Shown here piece by piece: positions 23,811-30,973 of a stretch of 64,000 bases of DNA; the first letter of the stretch is position 1, and every line of letters begins with the position of its first letter. The stretch covers positions 7,564,001 to 7,628,000 of the forward strand of contig NC_013929.1 of the NCBI RefSeq assembly GCF_000091305.1, given 5' to 3'. The notes below the pieces were generated by a model that was given only the letters and a program-made list of their open reading frames with translations, did no database searches and was not told where the DNA came from. The DNA comes from Streptomyces scabiei 87.22 (GTDB lineage Bacteria; Actinomycetota; Actinomycetes; Streptomycetales; Streptomycetaceae). The position numbers and the translations under genes are program-made.

Positions 23811-25204
23811 GGGTGGGGGGTCTCCCGGAGGGTGAGGTGGGCCAGGGTGTCGAAGCCGACGCCGTTGAAGTCGGCGATCGAGGTGGCCAGACGGTTCTTG
23901 AGGGGGGCCGTCCAGCGCTCGGGAAGCGCGTCGGGGGAGCCGGTGAGGAGGCCGGCGATGCTGCCCGCCGTCGCGCCGTTCGAGTCGGTGTCCCAACCGC
24001 CGGACACCGCACGGCAGACGGAGGCCGTGTAGTCGCCGTCGGCGTGGGTGAGGGCGGCGGCGAGCAGCGCGGTGTTGGGCAGGGCGTGCACCCAGTGGTG
24101 GTCGGCGTAGGTGGTGTGGAGTGCGTCGACGACCGCCTCGAAGTCCCGGGTGCGGCCGGCGAGACGGACGGCGTGGGTGATCGCCCCCGCCAGGCGGGAG
24201 CCCGGGGGGACGACCGTCAGGCCGGTGCGCAGACAGTGGTGGATGTCGTGGGTACCGGTGGCCGCCTCCGCGATGGTGGCCGCGACGAACATCGCCGCGT
24301 AGACGCCGTTCGCGGTGTGGGTGAGGGTGGCGTCGCGGTGGGCCTGTTCGGCGGCGGCGCCCGGGTCGCCGGGGTTGGTCCAGCCGTGGACGTCGGCACG
24401 GATGAGGGCGCCGATCCATTCGCGGAACGGGTTGCGGTGGCGGGCGGTGTGCGGGGGGTCGATGCCGCAGAGGAGGTTGCGGTAGGCGACCCGCTCGGCG
24501 GTGAAGGTGCGGCCCGCGGGGAGTTCGTCCAGCCAGAGCGTGGCCACATCGGTGGTGGTGAAGTCGCGGCCGTGACGGGCCAGCAGGAGGAGGTTGAGGA
24601 GGGGGTAGTTGAGGTCGTCGTCCTCGGGCATGCCGTCGATGTTCTCGGCCAGGGAGGTGGGGGCCGAGCGGCGGTTCCAGGGGTGGGCGGCGAGGAGTTC
24701 CGCGGGGACGCCCCGGGCGGTGAACCAGGTGGTGAGGGGCCAGTTGCCGGACGCCCGTGCGAGGTCGCGGAGCGCGGCGAGGGGCAGTTTCTCGACGGGC
24801 TTGCCGAGGAGGCAGCCGGCGGCCCGCCCCAGCCACGCGGCCTCCAGGCGGGGGAGGTACGCGGCCGGGGTGGAGCGGGGTGGCGCGCCCGGGGCGCCGG
24901 GGGCGGGCGGGGGCGCCGGCCAGTGGGGGCACAGTGCCTTGATGCCGCTCAGGGCCGTCGGCTCGGCCTCGCTCAACCCGCTCGGCAGATCGGCGAGTTC
25001 GTCCAGCAGGTCCTCGGCGAGCTGCCGCAGGTAGCGGGAGACGCGCCCCGGGGAGGCGCCGGCGCGCGCGGGGGCAGGGGGGCCGCCCGCGGCTCGCCAG
25101 CGGGCGGCGACGGCCGACGGTGCGCGGCCGTCCTGGACCGCCTGCCGCAGTTCGTGGCCCAGGAGGTCCTCCGGCTGCACCCAGGTCAGACGCAGCGGGG
25201 TCAC
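23807..25204 (-). CDS. ADP-ribosylglycohydrolase family protein (copy 1, divergent EDDD/GWDTDS type)
   Basis: A 465-residue protein. The first ~125 residues are a helical region with an Ala/Pro linker; the ARH fold begins at RLEAAWLGRAAGCLLGKPVEKL. Instead of the usual TDDT metal motif it has MPEDDDLNYPLLNL, and the C-terminal metal motif reads SGGWDTDSNGATAGSIAG. This belongs to the GWDTDS subgroup of the DraG/ARH family, whose substrates are poorly known. It could remove ADP-ribose from proteins or hydrolyse a related N-glycosidic bond. GTG 25204 overlaps the stop of the preceding paralogue by 4 nt. Confidence 0.85.
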   Translation of the reverse strand: MTPLRLTWVQPEDLLGHELRQAVQDGRAPSAVAARWRAAGGPPAPARAGASPGRVSRYLRQLAEDLLDELADLPSGLSEAEPTALSGIKALCPHWPAPPPAPGAPGAPPRSTPAAYLPRLEAAWLGRAAGCLLGKPVEKLPLAALRDLARASGNWPLTTWFTARGVPAELLAAHPWNRRSAPTSLAENIDGMPEDDDLNYPLLNLLLLARHGRDFTTTDVATLWLDELPAGRTFTAERVAYRNLLCGIDPPHTARHRNPFREWIGALIRADVHGWTNPGDPGAAAEQAHRDATLTHTANGVYAAMFVAATIAEAATGTHDIHHCLRTGLTVVPPGSRLAGAITHAVRLAGRTRDFEAVVDALHTTYADHHWVHALPNTALLAAALTHADGDYTASVCRAVSGGWDTDSNGATAGSIAGLLTGSPDALPERWTAPLKNRLATSIADFNGVGFDTLAHLTLRETPHP

Positions 25205-26367
25205 CGGAGGGAGGCGAGCGTGGCGAAGGCGGACTCGTGGGCGCGGCGGCGCCGTACGTCCCGCGTGTGGATCTCGCGGGCGACCTCGGCCAGGGCCGTG
25301 GCCGGCGCGTGCAGGTCCAGGCGGCTGGCCTCGGCGACCGTCTTGGCCCAGTCGGACGGGACGTCCGAGCCCAGGGCGCCCGCGAGGGCGCCCGACATGG
25401 TGGCGATCGAGTCGCAGTCGCGGCCGTAGTTCACGGAACCGAGGACGGCGTGGCGGTAGTCGCCGCGGCCGACGAGCAACATGCCCAGGGCGACGGGGAG
25501 TTCCTCGATGGAGTGGAGTCGGGAGGGGCGGCGGGCGCCCAGGGAGGGGGCGCGGTAGTCCGGGCCGACCGTGTCGAACGGGGCCACCGCCTCACGCAGC
25601 GGGCGCAGCGCCGACTCGAAGTCCGTGTGGCGGACGGCCGTTTCGCACACGGCCTCGATCGCCGCGCGGGTGCCGTCCTTGGCCAGGGCGATACACGTCT
25701 CGGCCACCGACGCGGCGGTCGCGCCCGGCGTGCACGCCGCCGCGACCCCCGCCGCGAACACGCCCGCGGCCTCCCTGCCGTACGACGACTGGTGGGCCCC
25801 GGCGATGTCGAGTGCCTCCGCGTAAGCGCCGGACGGATCGGCCGCGTTGATCAGGCCGACCGGGGCCATGTACATCGCGGCGCCGCAGTTGACGATGTTG
25901 CCGGTGCCGGCCTCGCGCGGGTCGACGTGGCCGTAGTGGAGACGGGCCACCAGCCACTTCTCGGCCAGGAAGACCCGATGGAGGGGGAGGGCCTCCGCCT
26001 CCAGTTCGGGGATCCAGCGTGGGGTCGTCATCATGTCCGGCACCAGGTGCTCGGCGACGGCGTAGGCGTCCAGGTGGTCGCGGACGCGGTCGTACACCCG
26101 GACCAGCGCATGGGTCATGAGGGTGTCGTCGGTGACGTGGCCGTCGCCCTTGTGGTACGGCGCGATGGGGCGGGCGGTGCGCCAGTCGTCGCCGCTCCAG
26201 GGGCCGACGACACCGTGCACGCGGCCGCCGTGGCGTTCGGTGATCTGCTCGGGGGTGTAGCCCTCGACGGGGCCGCCGAGGGCGTCACCGACGGCGGCGC
26301 CGACCAGGGCTCCGGTGATGCGTTCTTCGAGGGTCATCGAGGTGGGGGGTTCCTTCGAGGGCGTCAT
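25201..26367 (-). CDS. ADP-ribosylglycohydrolase family protein (copy 2, near-canonical)
   Basis: A 388-residue DraG/ARH-fold hydrolase with the full set of metal motifs: ALVGAAVGDALGGPVEGYTPEQI near residue 20, GHVTDDTLMTHAL near residue 77 and NYGRDCDSIATMSGALAGALG near residue 325 (DxDS in place of DxDT). Two magnesium ions held by these Asp/Thr residues normally position ADP-ribose. NIVNCGAAMYMAPVGLINAADP is another conserved family segment. ATG 26367 is used; ATG 26337 (MTLEERITG) is a shorter alternative. It lies 8 nt after the stop of copy 3 and overlaps copy 1. Confidence 0.88.
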   Translation of the reverse strand: MTPSKEPPTSMTLEERITGALVGAAVGDALGGPVEGYTPEQITERHGGRVHGVVGPWSGDDWRTARPIAPYHKGDGHVTDDTLMTHALVRVYDRVRDHLDAYAVAEHLVPDMMTTPRWIPELEAEALPLHRVFLAEKWLVARLHYGHVDPREAGTGNIVNCGAAMYMAPVGLINAADPSGAYAEALDIAGAHQSSYGREAAGVFAAGVAAACTPGATAASVAETCIALAKDGTRAAIEAVCETAVRHTDFESALRPLREAVAPFDTVGPDYRAPSLGARRPSRLHSIEELPVALGMLLVGRGDYRHAVLGSVNYGRDCDSIATMSGALAGALGSDVPSDWAKTVAEASRLDLHAPATALAEVAREIHTRDVRRRRAHESAFATLASLR

Positions 26368-26374
26368 GCCCGAA

Positions 26375-27856
26375 TCATCCCCCCGGGGTGGCGAGTTCCG
26401 TGGTTGCGAGAAGTTCGGCGAGGTGTACGAGATCGGTGCCGGTGAGGCGGGGGAGGGCGCAGCCGGAGAGGGTGCGGCAGGCGTCCCGCCAGGAGGCGGG
26501 GACGGCGGTGCCGCCGCCGAGCGCGCCGGTCAGGGCGCCGGCGAGGGCCGGGGCGGAGTCGGCGACGCGGGAGAGGCAGGCGGCGGCGGGGACGGCCTCC
26601 GCGATCCGGCCCTCGGCGGCGATGGCCAGGGCGAGGGCCACGGGGACGGTCTCGGCGGCGGCGATGCCGTAGCTGTAGACGTGGTCGACGATCTGGTGTT
26701 CCAGGAGCGGCACCAGAGCGAATGTTCCTTCGCCTCGGTGGCGGTGGGCGAGGTCCAGGGCGTGGCGGGCGTTGCGGCCGATCTCCGTTGCGGCGGGGAG
26801 TTCGGCCAGGGCCGCCGCCGTGCAGTCGTCGACGTTCGCGCCGACGAGTGCCAGCGCGAGCGCGGCGGCCATCGCGCGTGCGCCGTGCACGCCGTCGCCG
26901 TCCTGGGTGTAGCGGGCGTCGAACTCGGCGAGTTCGGCGGCTCCCCGTGGGTCGCCGGGGTGGGCCACGGCGAGCACGCAGGCGCGTACGCAGGCCGCGT
27001 CGTCGAAGTAGTGCGGGTTGTCGTGGCCGGTGGCGGGCGGGCGGAGGCCGGCGGCGAGGTTGCCGAGGCCGGCGCGTACGGAGATACGGGCGCGCAGGGG
27101 GAGTACGGCGGACTCGACCTCGGGGGCGCGTTCGGCGGCGGCGGCGATCTCGCTGGCCACGGCGTTCCAGGAGAGGTCGATCGAGGCGCGGGTGCGGCGT
27201 TCGAGGCTGAGGTCGCCGAGGGCGGTGGCGTCACCGGCGCGGAGCAGGGCCTCCGCGGCGAAGGCCGCCCATTCCGCGTCGTCGGAGGGGCCGAGGCGCA
27301 GGGGCTCGGGGGGTTGGTTGAGGGCGATGGGGACCGGGAGCGTGGTGGTGGCGTTCTGCTCGGCGAACGTGTCCAGTTCGCGGGTGAGGCGGCGGGTCCA
27401 CTCCGGCATACGGGCGGCCCGGTGGCGGGCGGCGGGCCAGCCGGCGGCGTCGCCCGCGGCGAGGCCCAGGAGGAGGCCCTCGACCCGGGTGCGCGTCGGG
27501 GGGCGCGCCGCCGGACGGGCCGGGGCTTCGCCACCGGCTGCCGTCGGCGCCGCCCGACGGGCCTCGGCTTCGCCGTCGGCCGTCGTCGTCCCACCCGCAC
27601 CGCCCGTGCGGCTTTCGTCGTCGGGTGCGGGTGGCCCCTGTCGGGCTCCCTCACCATCGGCGGCCGCGGCTCCGTGGGTGAGCGGCTTCGCCGACACCGG
27701 GCGTGCGGGTTCGACGTGCTCGGGGGCGAGGGGTGCGGCCGCGGTCCCGCGCGCCGGGGTCGCGCGCGGTGCGGCCGGTCTCCGGCGGGGCGGCTCGTCG
27801 TGCGGTGCGGAGGGCGCGGTGGGGGTGGTGTCGTCCCACGGGGTGGGCGGGGTCAT
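26375..27856 (-). CDS. ADP-ribosylglycohydrolase-like protein (copy 3, degenerate metal site)
   Basis: A 493-residue protein. Residues 1-~120 are a Pro/Ala/Arg-rich low-complexity stretch; the ARH-like domain starts at TRVEGLLLGLAAGDAAGWPAARH. The TDDT motif is reduced to GPSDDAEWAAFAAEALLRAGD, and the C-terminal G-x-D-x-D-T motif to CLSRVADSAPALAGALTGALGG. Loss of these metal ligands suggests little or no hydrolase activity, so it may bind or scaffold. ATG 27856 overlaps the stop of copy 4 by 4 nt. The fold assignment is clear from the GDA-G-P pattern and the A-x-A-G-ALTGA-GG ending, the function is not. Confidence 0.75.
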   Translation of the reverse strand: MTPPTPWDDTTPTAPSAPHDEPPRRRPAAPRATPARGTAAAPLAPEHVEPARPVSAKPLTHGAAAADGEGARQGPPAPDDESRTGGAGGTTTADGEAEARRAAPTAAGGEAPARPAARPPTRTRVEGLLLGLAAGDAAGWPAARHRAARMPEWTRRLTRELDTFAEQNATTTLPVPIALNQPPEPLRLGPSDDAEWAAFAAEALLRAGDATALGDLSLERRTRASIDLSWNAVASEIAAAAERAPEVESAVLPLRARISVRAGLGNLAAGLRPPATGHDNPHYFDDAACVRACVLAVAHPGDPRGAAELAEFDARYTQDGDGVHGARAMAAALALALVGANVDDCTAAALAELPAATEIGRNARHALDLAHRHRGEGTFALVPLLEHQIVDHVYSYGIAAAETVPVALALAIAAEGRIAEAVPAAACLSRVADSAPALAGALTGALGGGTAVPASWRDACRTLSGCALPRLTGTDLVHLAELLATTELATPGG

Positions 27857-29601
27857 ACCGGGGTCTCCGTCGTGTCGGCCGGGGCGGGGGCGAAGGCGGT
27901 GGGGGTGAAGTCGGTCGGGATGGGGGCAGTGAGGGTGAAGGCGGCGGGGGCGGGGGCGGGGGCGGTCGGAGTGAGGACCACCGGGTCGGGGGCGACCGGG
28001 GTGGGGGCGGTCGAGGTGAAGTCGGCCGGAGTGTGCACGGTCGGAGTGTGGGTGGCCGGAGTCAGGGTGACCGGGTCGAGGGCGGTCGGAGTGAAGACCA
28101 CCGGGTCGGGGGCGACCGGGGTGGGGGCGGCCGAGGTGAAGTCGGCCGGAGTGGTGGCGGCCGGGTCGGGAGTGACCGGGGTGGGGGCGGCCGAGGTGAA
28201 GTCGGCCGGAGTGTGCACGGCCGGAGTGTGGGTGGCCGGAGTCAGGGTGACCGGGTCGAGGGCGGTCGGAGAAAAGACCGCCGGGTCGGGGGCGCCCGAA
28301 GTAGGGGCGACCGGGGTGGAGTCGGCCGGAGTGTGCACGGCAGGAGCGCGGGCGGCCGGGGCGGCGGCGACCGGTGCGGGTGCGACTCGAGTGAAGTCGG
28401 TCGGCGTGGGGGCGGCCGGGGTGGCGGCCACCAGGTTGAGGGCGGTCGGGCTGAAGGTGGCCGGAGTCGGGGCGGTCGGGCTGAAGGTGGCCGGAGTCGG
28501 GGCGGTCGGGCTGAAGGTGGCTGGAGTCGGGGCGGGGGCGGGTCTGGGTGGCAGGGGGCGGTGGTCGTGGGGGAGGCGGGTCGTGCCGGTGGTCCATTTG
28601 CCGCCCTCGCCGGGGACCAGGAGCTCGGCCACGTCCAGGACGTGGTGGCCCGCCATGGAGGGCAGGCAGCTGCCCCGTGCCGGGCCGATGGCCGCCGCCC
28701 ACGCGGACGGGATCGAGGACGCGCCCCGGGTCGCCCCGGCCAGCGCGCCGGCGACGGCGGCGGTGGTGTCGGCGTCGCGGCCCATGTTCACCGCCGTCAG
28801 CACCGACTCGGTGAAGTCGCCGTCGGCCGCCGCGTAGGCGCCGAAGGCGAGGGCGACGGCCTCGGGGGCGAGGTCGGTCCAGGGGTAGCCGCCGATGACG
28901 ACGGCGGAGCGGACCGCGCGTTCGCCGCGGTGGGCGACGGCGACCGCCCGGCGCAGGGAGCGGGCGGTCCAGGAGTCGTCGGGGATCACGGCGAGCGCGG
29001 AGGCCACGACCGCGATGGTGGGGGCGCCCGCCATCGCCGCCGCGACTCCGGCCGCGACCGCCTGACCGCCGTAGATGCCTTCCCCGTCGTGGCTGACGGA
29101 GCCGTCGACGGCGACCAGCCGGGCGGCCTCCGCCGGGCGGCCCGCGGCGAAGACGCCGAACGGGGCCGCGCGCATGGCCAGCCCGTCGCTCCAGGCGTGC
29201 CGGTGCTGCGCGGAGATCGGCGCGGCGAGGCCCCGGCGGAGGTTCTCCAGGGTGCCGCGTTCACTGAAGCCGGCGCCCCGGAACGGGCCCTCGTCCCGGT
29301 CCGCGATCCACTGGTGCCAGGCCGCCTCCACATGCGCGACGGTGAGCGCCGAGCCGTGCCGGGCCAGCAGCAGCCCGGAGAAGATCGCGTACTCGGTGTC
29401 GTCCGTGCCGGTGGGCTCGTCCACGACGTAGCCCTCGATACGGCCCCAGCGGGCGCGGATCTCCGACGGCTTCAGGTTCTCGGCGGGGGCGCCGAGGGCG
29501 TCTCCGACCGCCAGGCCCAGCAGGGCGCCGCGCGCCCGCTCGCGGAGTTCGGTGGCGTCCTGGGGCGCCGGGACCGAGGGGATGCGGGCGACGGATGCCA
29601 T
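27853..29601 (-). CDS. ADP-ribosylglycohydrolase family protein (copy 4) with long Pro/Thr/Ala repeat tail
   Basis: A 582-residue protein. The hydrolase domain (residues ~20-345) has all metal motifs: GALLGLAVGDALGAPAENLKPSEI, GTDDTEYAIFSGLLLARHG and NMGRDADTTAAVAGALAGATRG, plus GIYGGQAVAAGVAAAMAGA. From ~residue 350 onward a ~230-residue tail consists of short repeats such as PTAPTPATFS and HTPADFTSAAPTPV, rich in Pro, Thr and Ala, encoded by tandem DNA repeats. No signal peptide is seen, so the tail is probably a cytoplasmic flexible region. A GGAAAGG lies 7 nt before ATG 29601, the first gene of a six-gene operon. Confidence 0.87.
   Translation of the reverse strand: MASVARIPSVPAPQDATELRERARGALLGLAVGDALGAPAENLKPSEIRARWGRIEGYVVDEPTGTDDTEYAIFSGLLLARHGSALTVAHVEAAWHQWIADRDEGPFRGAGFSERGTLENLRRGLAAPISAQHRHAWSDGLAMRAAPFGVFAAGRPAEAARLVAVDGSVSHDGEGIYGGQAVAAGVAAAMAGAPTIAVVASALAVIPDDSWTARSLRRAVAVAHRGERAVRSAVVIGGYPWTDLAPEAVALAFGAYAAADGDFTESVLTAVNMGRDADTTAAVAGALAGATRGASSIPSAWAAAIGPARGSCLPSMAGHHVLDVAELLVPGEGGKWTTGTTRLPHDHRPLPPRPAPAPTPATFSPTAPTPATFSPTAPTPATFSPTALNLVAATPAAPTPTDFTRVAPAPVAAAPAARAPAVHTPADSTPVAPTSGAPDPAVFSPTALDPVTLTPATHTPAVHTPADFTSAAPTPVTPDPAATTPADFTSAAPTPVAPDPVVFTPTALDPVTLTPATHTPTVHTPADFTSTAPTPVAPDPVVLTPTAPAPAPAAFTLTAPIPTDFTPTAFAPAPADTTETPV
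28021..28272 (-). repeat. 180-bp-spaced duplication in the tail of copy 4
   Basis: About 72 bp starting at 28021 is repeated almost exactly at 28201 (one base difference in the first 60), within a larger field of degenerate repeats from about 27880 to 28540. The duplicated block encodes LDPVTLTPATHTP(A/T)VHTPAD. Confidence 0.85.
28441..28530 (-). repeat. Three 30-bp tandem repeats in the tail of copy 4
   Basis: A 30-bp unit is repeated three times (28441, 28471, 28501) with a single T/C difference in the last copy; each encodes the 10-residue unit PTAPTPATFS. Confidence 0.9.
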
Positions 29602-29807
29602 ACGCGGGCCTTTCCACAGGGACACCTTTGCGGATGTGTCCCACCATCGGCGGTTGACCTGAGCCTGCGAGCCCTCAACGTCACCCGGTCGACATATGAG
29701 CGGTGCCGTGATCGTCTGCGCATTCGACGGTAAAACCGCAGGTTAGTCCAGCCTTTCCTTGCTGGCGGACGGGAATGCCCCAACGTACTGTGGGCGTTGT
29801 TAAAGAT

Positions 29808-29813
29808 TAGATT
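29808..29813 (+). promoter_or_regulatory. -10-like TAGATT for the VIT1-family transporter
   Basis: TAGATT lies in an AT-rich patch (29797-29835) that stands out from its surroundings, about 43 nt before the ATG. Confidence 0.4.
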
Positions 29814-29817
29814 CTGT

Positions 29818-29833
29818 CCAAAGTTAGCTTTGG
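29818..29833. promoter_or_regulatory. Operator-like palindrome in front of the VIT1-family gene
   Basis: CCAAAG-TTAG-CTTTGG is a perfect 6+6 palindrome located at the expected transcription start, directly after the -10-like element. It may bind a metal-responsive repressor; it does not match the DmdR1/IdeR iron box well. Confidence 0.4.
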
Positions 29834-29856
29834 CTTGGCTTCCCTGGGGGACCGGT

Positions 29857-30585
29857 ATGGCGATCATCGACACCGAGGCCGCGCTGCACGAGGCGCATCG
29901 CGACAACCACACCCACCGGGACGTGAACGGAGGCTGGCTGCGGCCCGCCGTGTTCGGCGCGATGGACGGGCTCGTGTCCAACCTGGCCCTGATGACCGGT
30001 GTCGCGGGCGGCTCGGCCGGCCGGGAGGCGGTCGTCGTCGCCGGGCTCGCGGGACTCGCCGCCGGTGCCTTCTCGATGGCCGCCGGCGAATACACCTCGG
30101 TGGCCTCCCAGCGGGAACTCGTCGAGGCCGAACTCGACGTGGAGCGACGGGAGTTGCGTAAGCACCCCATGGACGAGGAGCGAGAGCTGGCCGCGCTCTA
30201 CGAGAGCCGTGGCGTCGAGGCGGGGCTCGCCCGGGAGGTCGCGCGCCAGCTCTCGCGCGATCCCGAGCAGGCCCTGGAGATCCACGCCCGCGAGGAGCTG
30301 GGCATCGATCCCGGCGACCTCCCGTCACCGACCGTGGCCGCCGTGTCCAGCTTCGGCTCCTTCGCGCTGGGTGCCCTGCTCCCCGTCCTGCCGTATCTGC
30401 TCGGCGCGGGGGCGCTGTGGCCCGCGGTGCTGGTGGCGCTCCTGGGGCTCTTCGGCTGCGGGGCGGTGGTGGCCAGGGTGACGGCCAGGAGCTGGTGGTT
30501 CAGTGGTCTTCGGCAGCTCGCCCTCGGGGGTGCCGCGGCGGGTGTGACGTACGCCCTGGGCAGCCTGATCGGGGCGGCCGTATGA
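29857..30585 (+). CDS. VIT1/CCC1 family metal transporter
   Basis: A 242-residue membrane protein with the VIT1/CCC1 signature: HRDVNGGWLRPAVFGAMDGLVSNLALMTGVAGGSAG at the start (helix 1, metal-path Asp/Met residues), AGLAGLAAGAFSMAAGEYTSVASQRELVEAEL (helix 2 into the charged metal-binding domain), the Glu-rich ~80-residue cytoplasmic segment, and three C-terminal helices. Relatives move Fe2+ or Mn2+ out of the cytoplasm in exchange for protons, protecting against metal excess. ATG 29857 is taken; the upstream in-frame TTG lies within the promoter-like patch. Confidence 0.9.
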   Translation: MAIIDTEAALHEAHRDNHTHRDVNGGWLRPAVFGAMDGLVSNLALMTGVAGGSAGREAVVVAGLAGLAAGAFSMAAGEYTSVASQRELVEAELDVERRELRKHPMDEERELAALYESRGVEAGLAREVARQLSRDPEQALEIHAREELGIDPGDLPSPTVAAVSSFGSFALGALLPVLPYLLGAGALWPAVLVALLGLFGCGAVVARVTARSWWFSGLRQLALGGAAAGVTYALGSLIGAAV

Positions 30586-30973
30586 TGGATCGGATGGCTA
30601 CGTATGCGCGGGACCGCATAAGTAGTCGTTACCAGGCGGTTTCGAACGCTTAACCGCTGGGCATGAGCCGTAAGCGCCGCAGGCAATGACGCCTGCCTAG
30701 CACCTGAAGCAGTGGCGACGACGCCTTCTGCGCCTCGCGGTCTGCCGACACAAATCTGTCCGGCCGGCCCCCAGTTCCACGCCTGTCGACGCCTGTCCGC
30801 GCCACTGTGCGCGGCACCCCTCCGCGCCCGTGGCGTCCGCATGTTGGGACGCAGTATCCGCTTCCCGAGAACCGTTCCATCATGTAACCTGCACGAAATT
30901 TTGCACCTTACGCAGAGGGCCAGCGTCGTCCCTCGGCACACGCATATGCCAGATGACGACGACGGGAGAGCCG
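30586..30973 (+). other. 388-bp gene-free region with four consecutive hairpins upstream of gltB
   Basis: No convincing gene lies here. Four stem-loops follow one another: 30603-30620 (TATGCG/CGCATA), 30632-30660 (CCA-g-GCGGTT/AACCGC-TGG, 9 bp with one bulge), 30679-30696 (GCAGGC/GCCTGC) and 30709-30731 (GCAG-t-GGCG/CGCC-tt-CTGC). The rest up to gltB is less GC-rich and includes a GlnR-like site. It may hold the VIT1 terminator, a small RNA, or a structured gltB leader; I could not match it to a known riboswitch. Confidence 0.55.
30884..30899 (+). promoter_or_regulatory. GlnR-box-like sequence upstream of gltB
   Basis: GTAAC-CTGCAC-GAAAT fits the GlnR half-site pattern gTnAc-n6-GaAAc of Streptomyces nitrogen genes at nine of ten positions. 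A second half-site directly downstream is not clear. It is 75 nt before the gltB start. Confidence 0.4.

Noticed and set aside
28000..28540. CRISPR-like array from the regular repeats
   Set aside because: The repeats are coding, in frame with the ARH gene, without unique spacers of constant length, and no cas genes are present.
30586..30830. Cobalamin or glutamine riboswitch in the gltB upstream region
   Set aside because: A short B12-box-like string occurs only on the opposite strand facing no gene, and the four stems do not match the class layouts I know.
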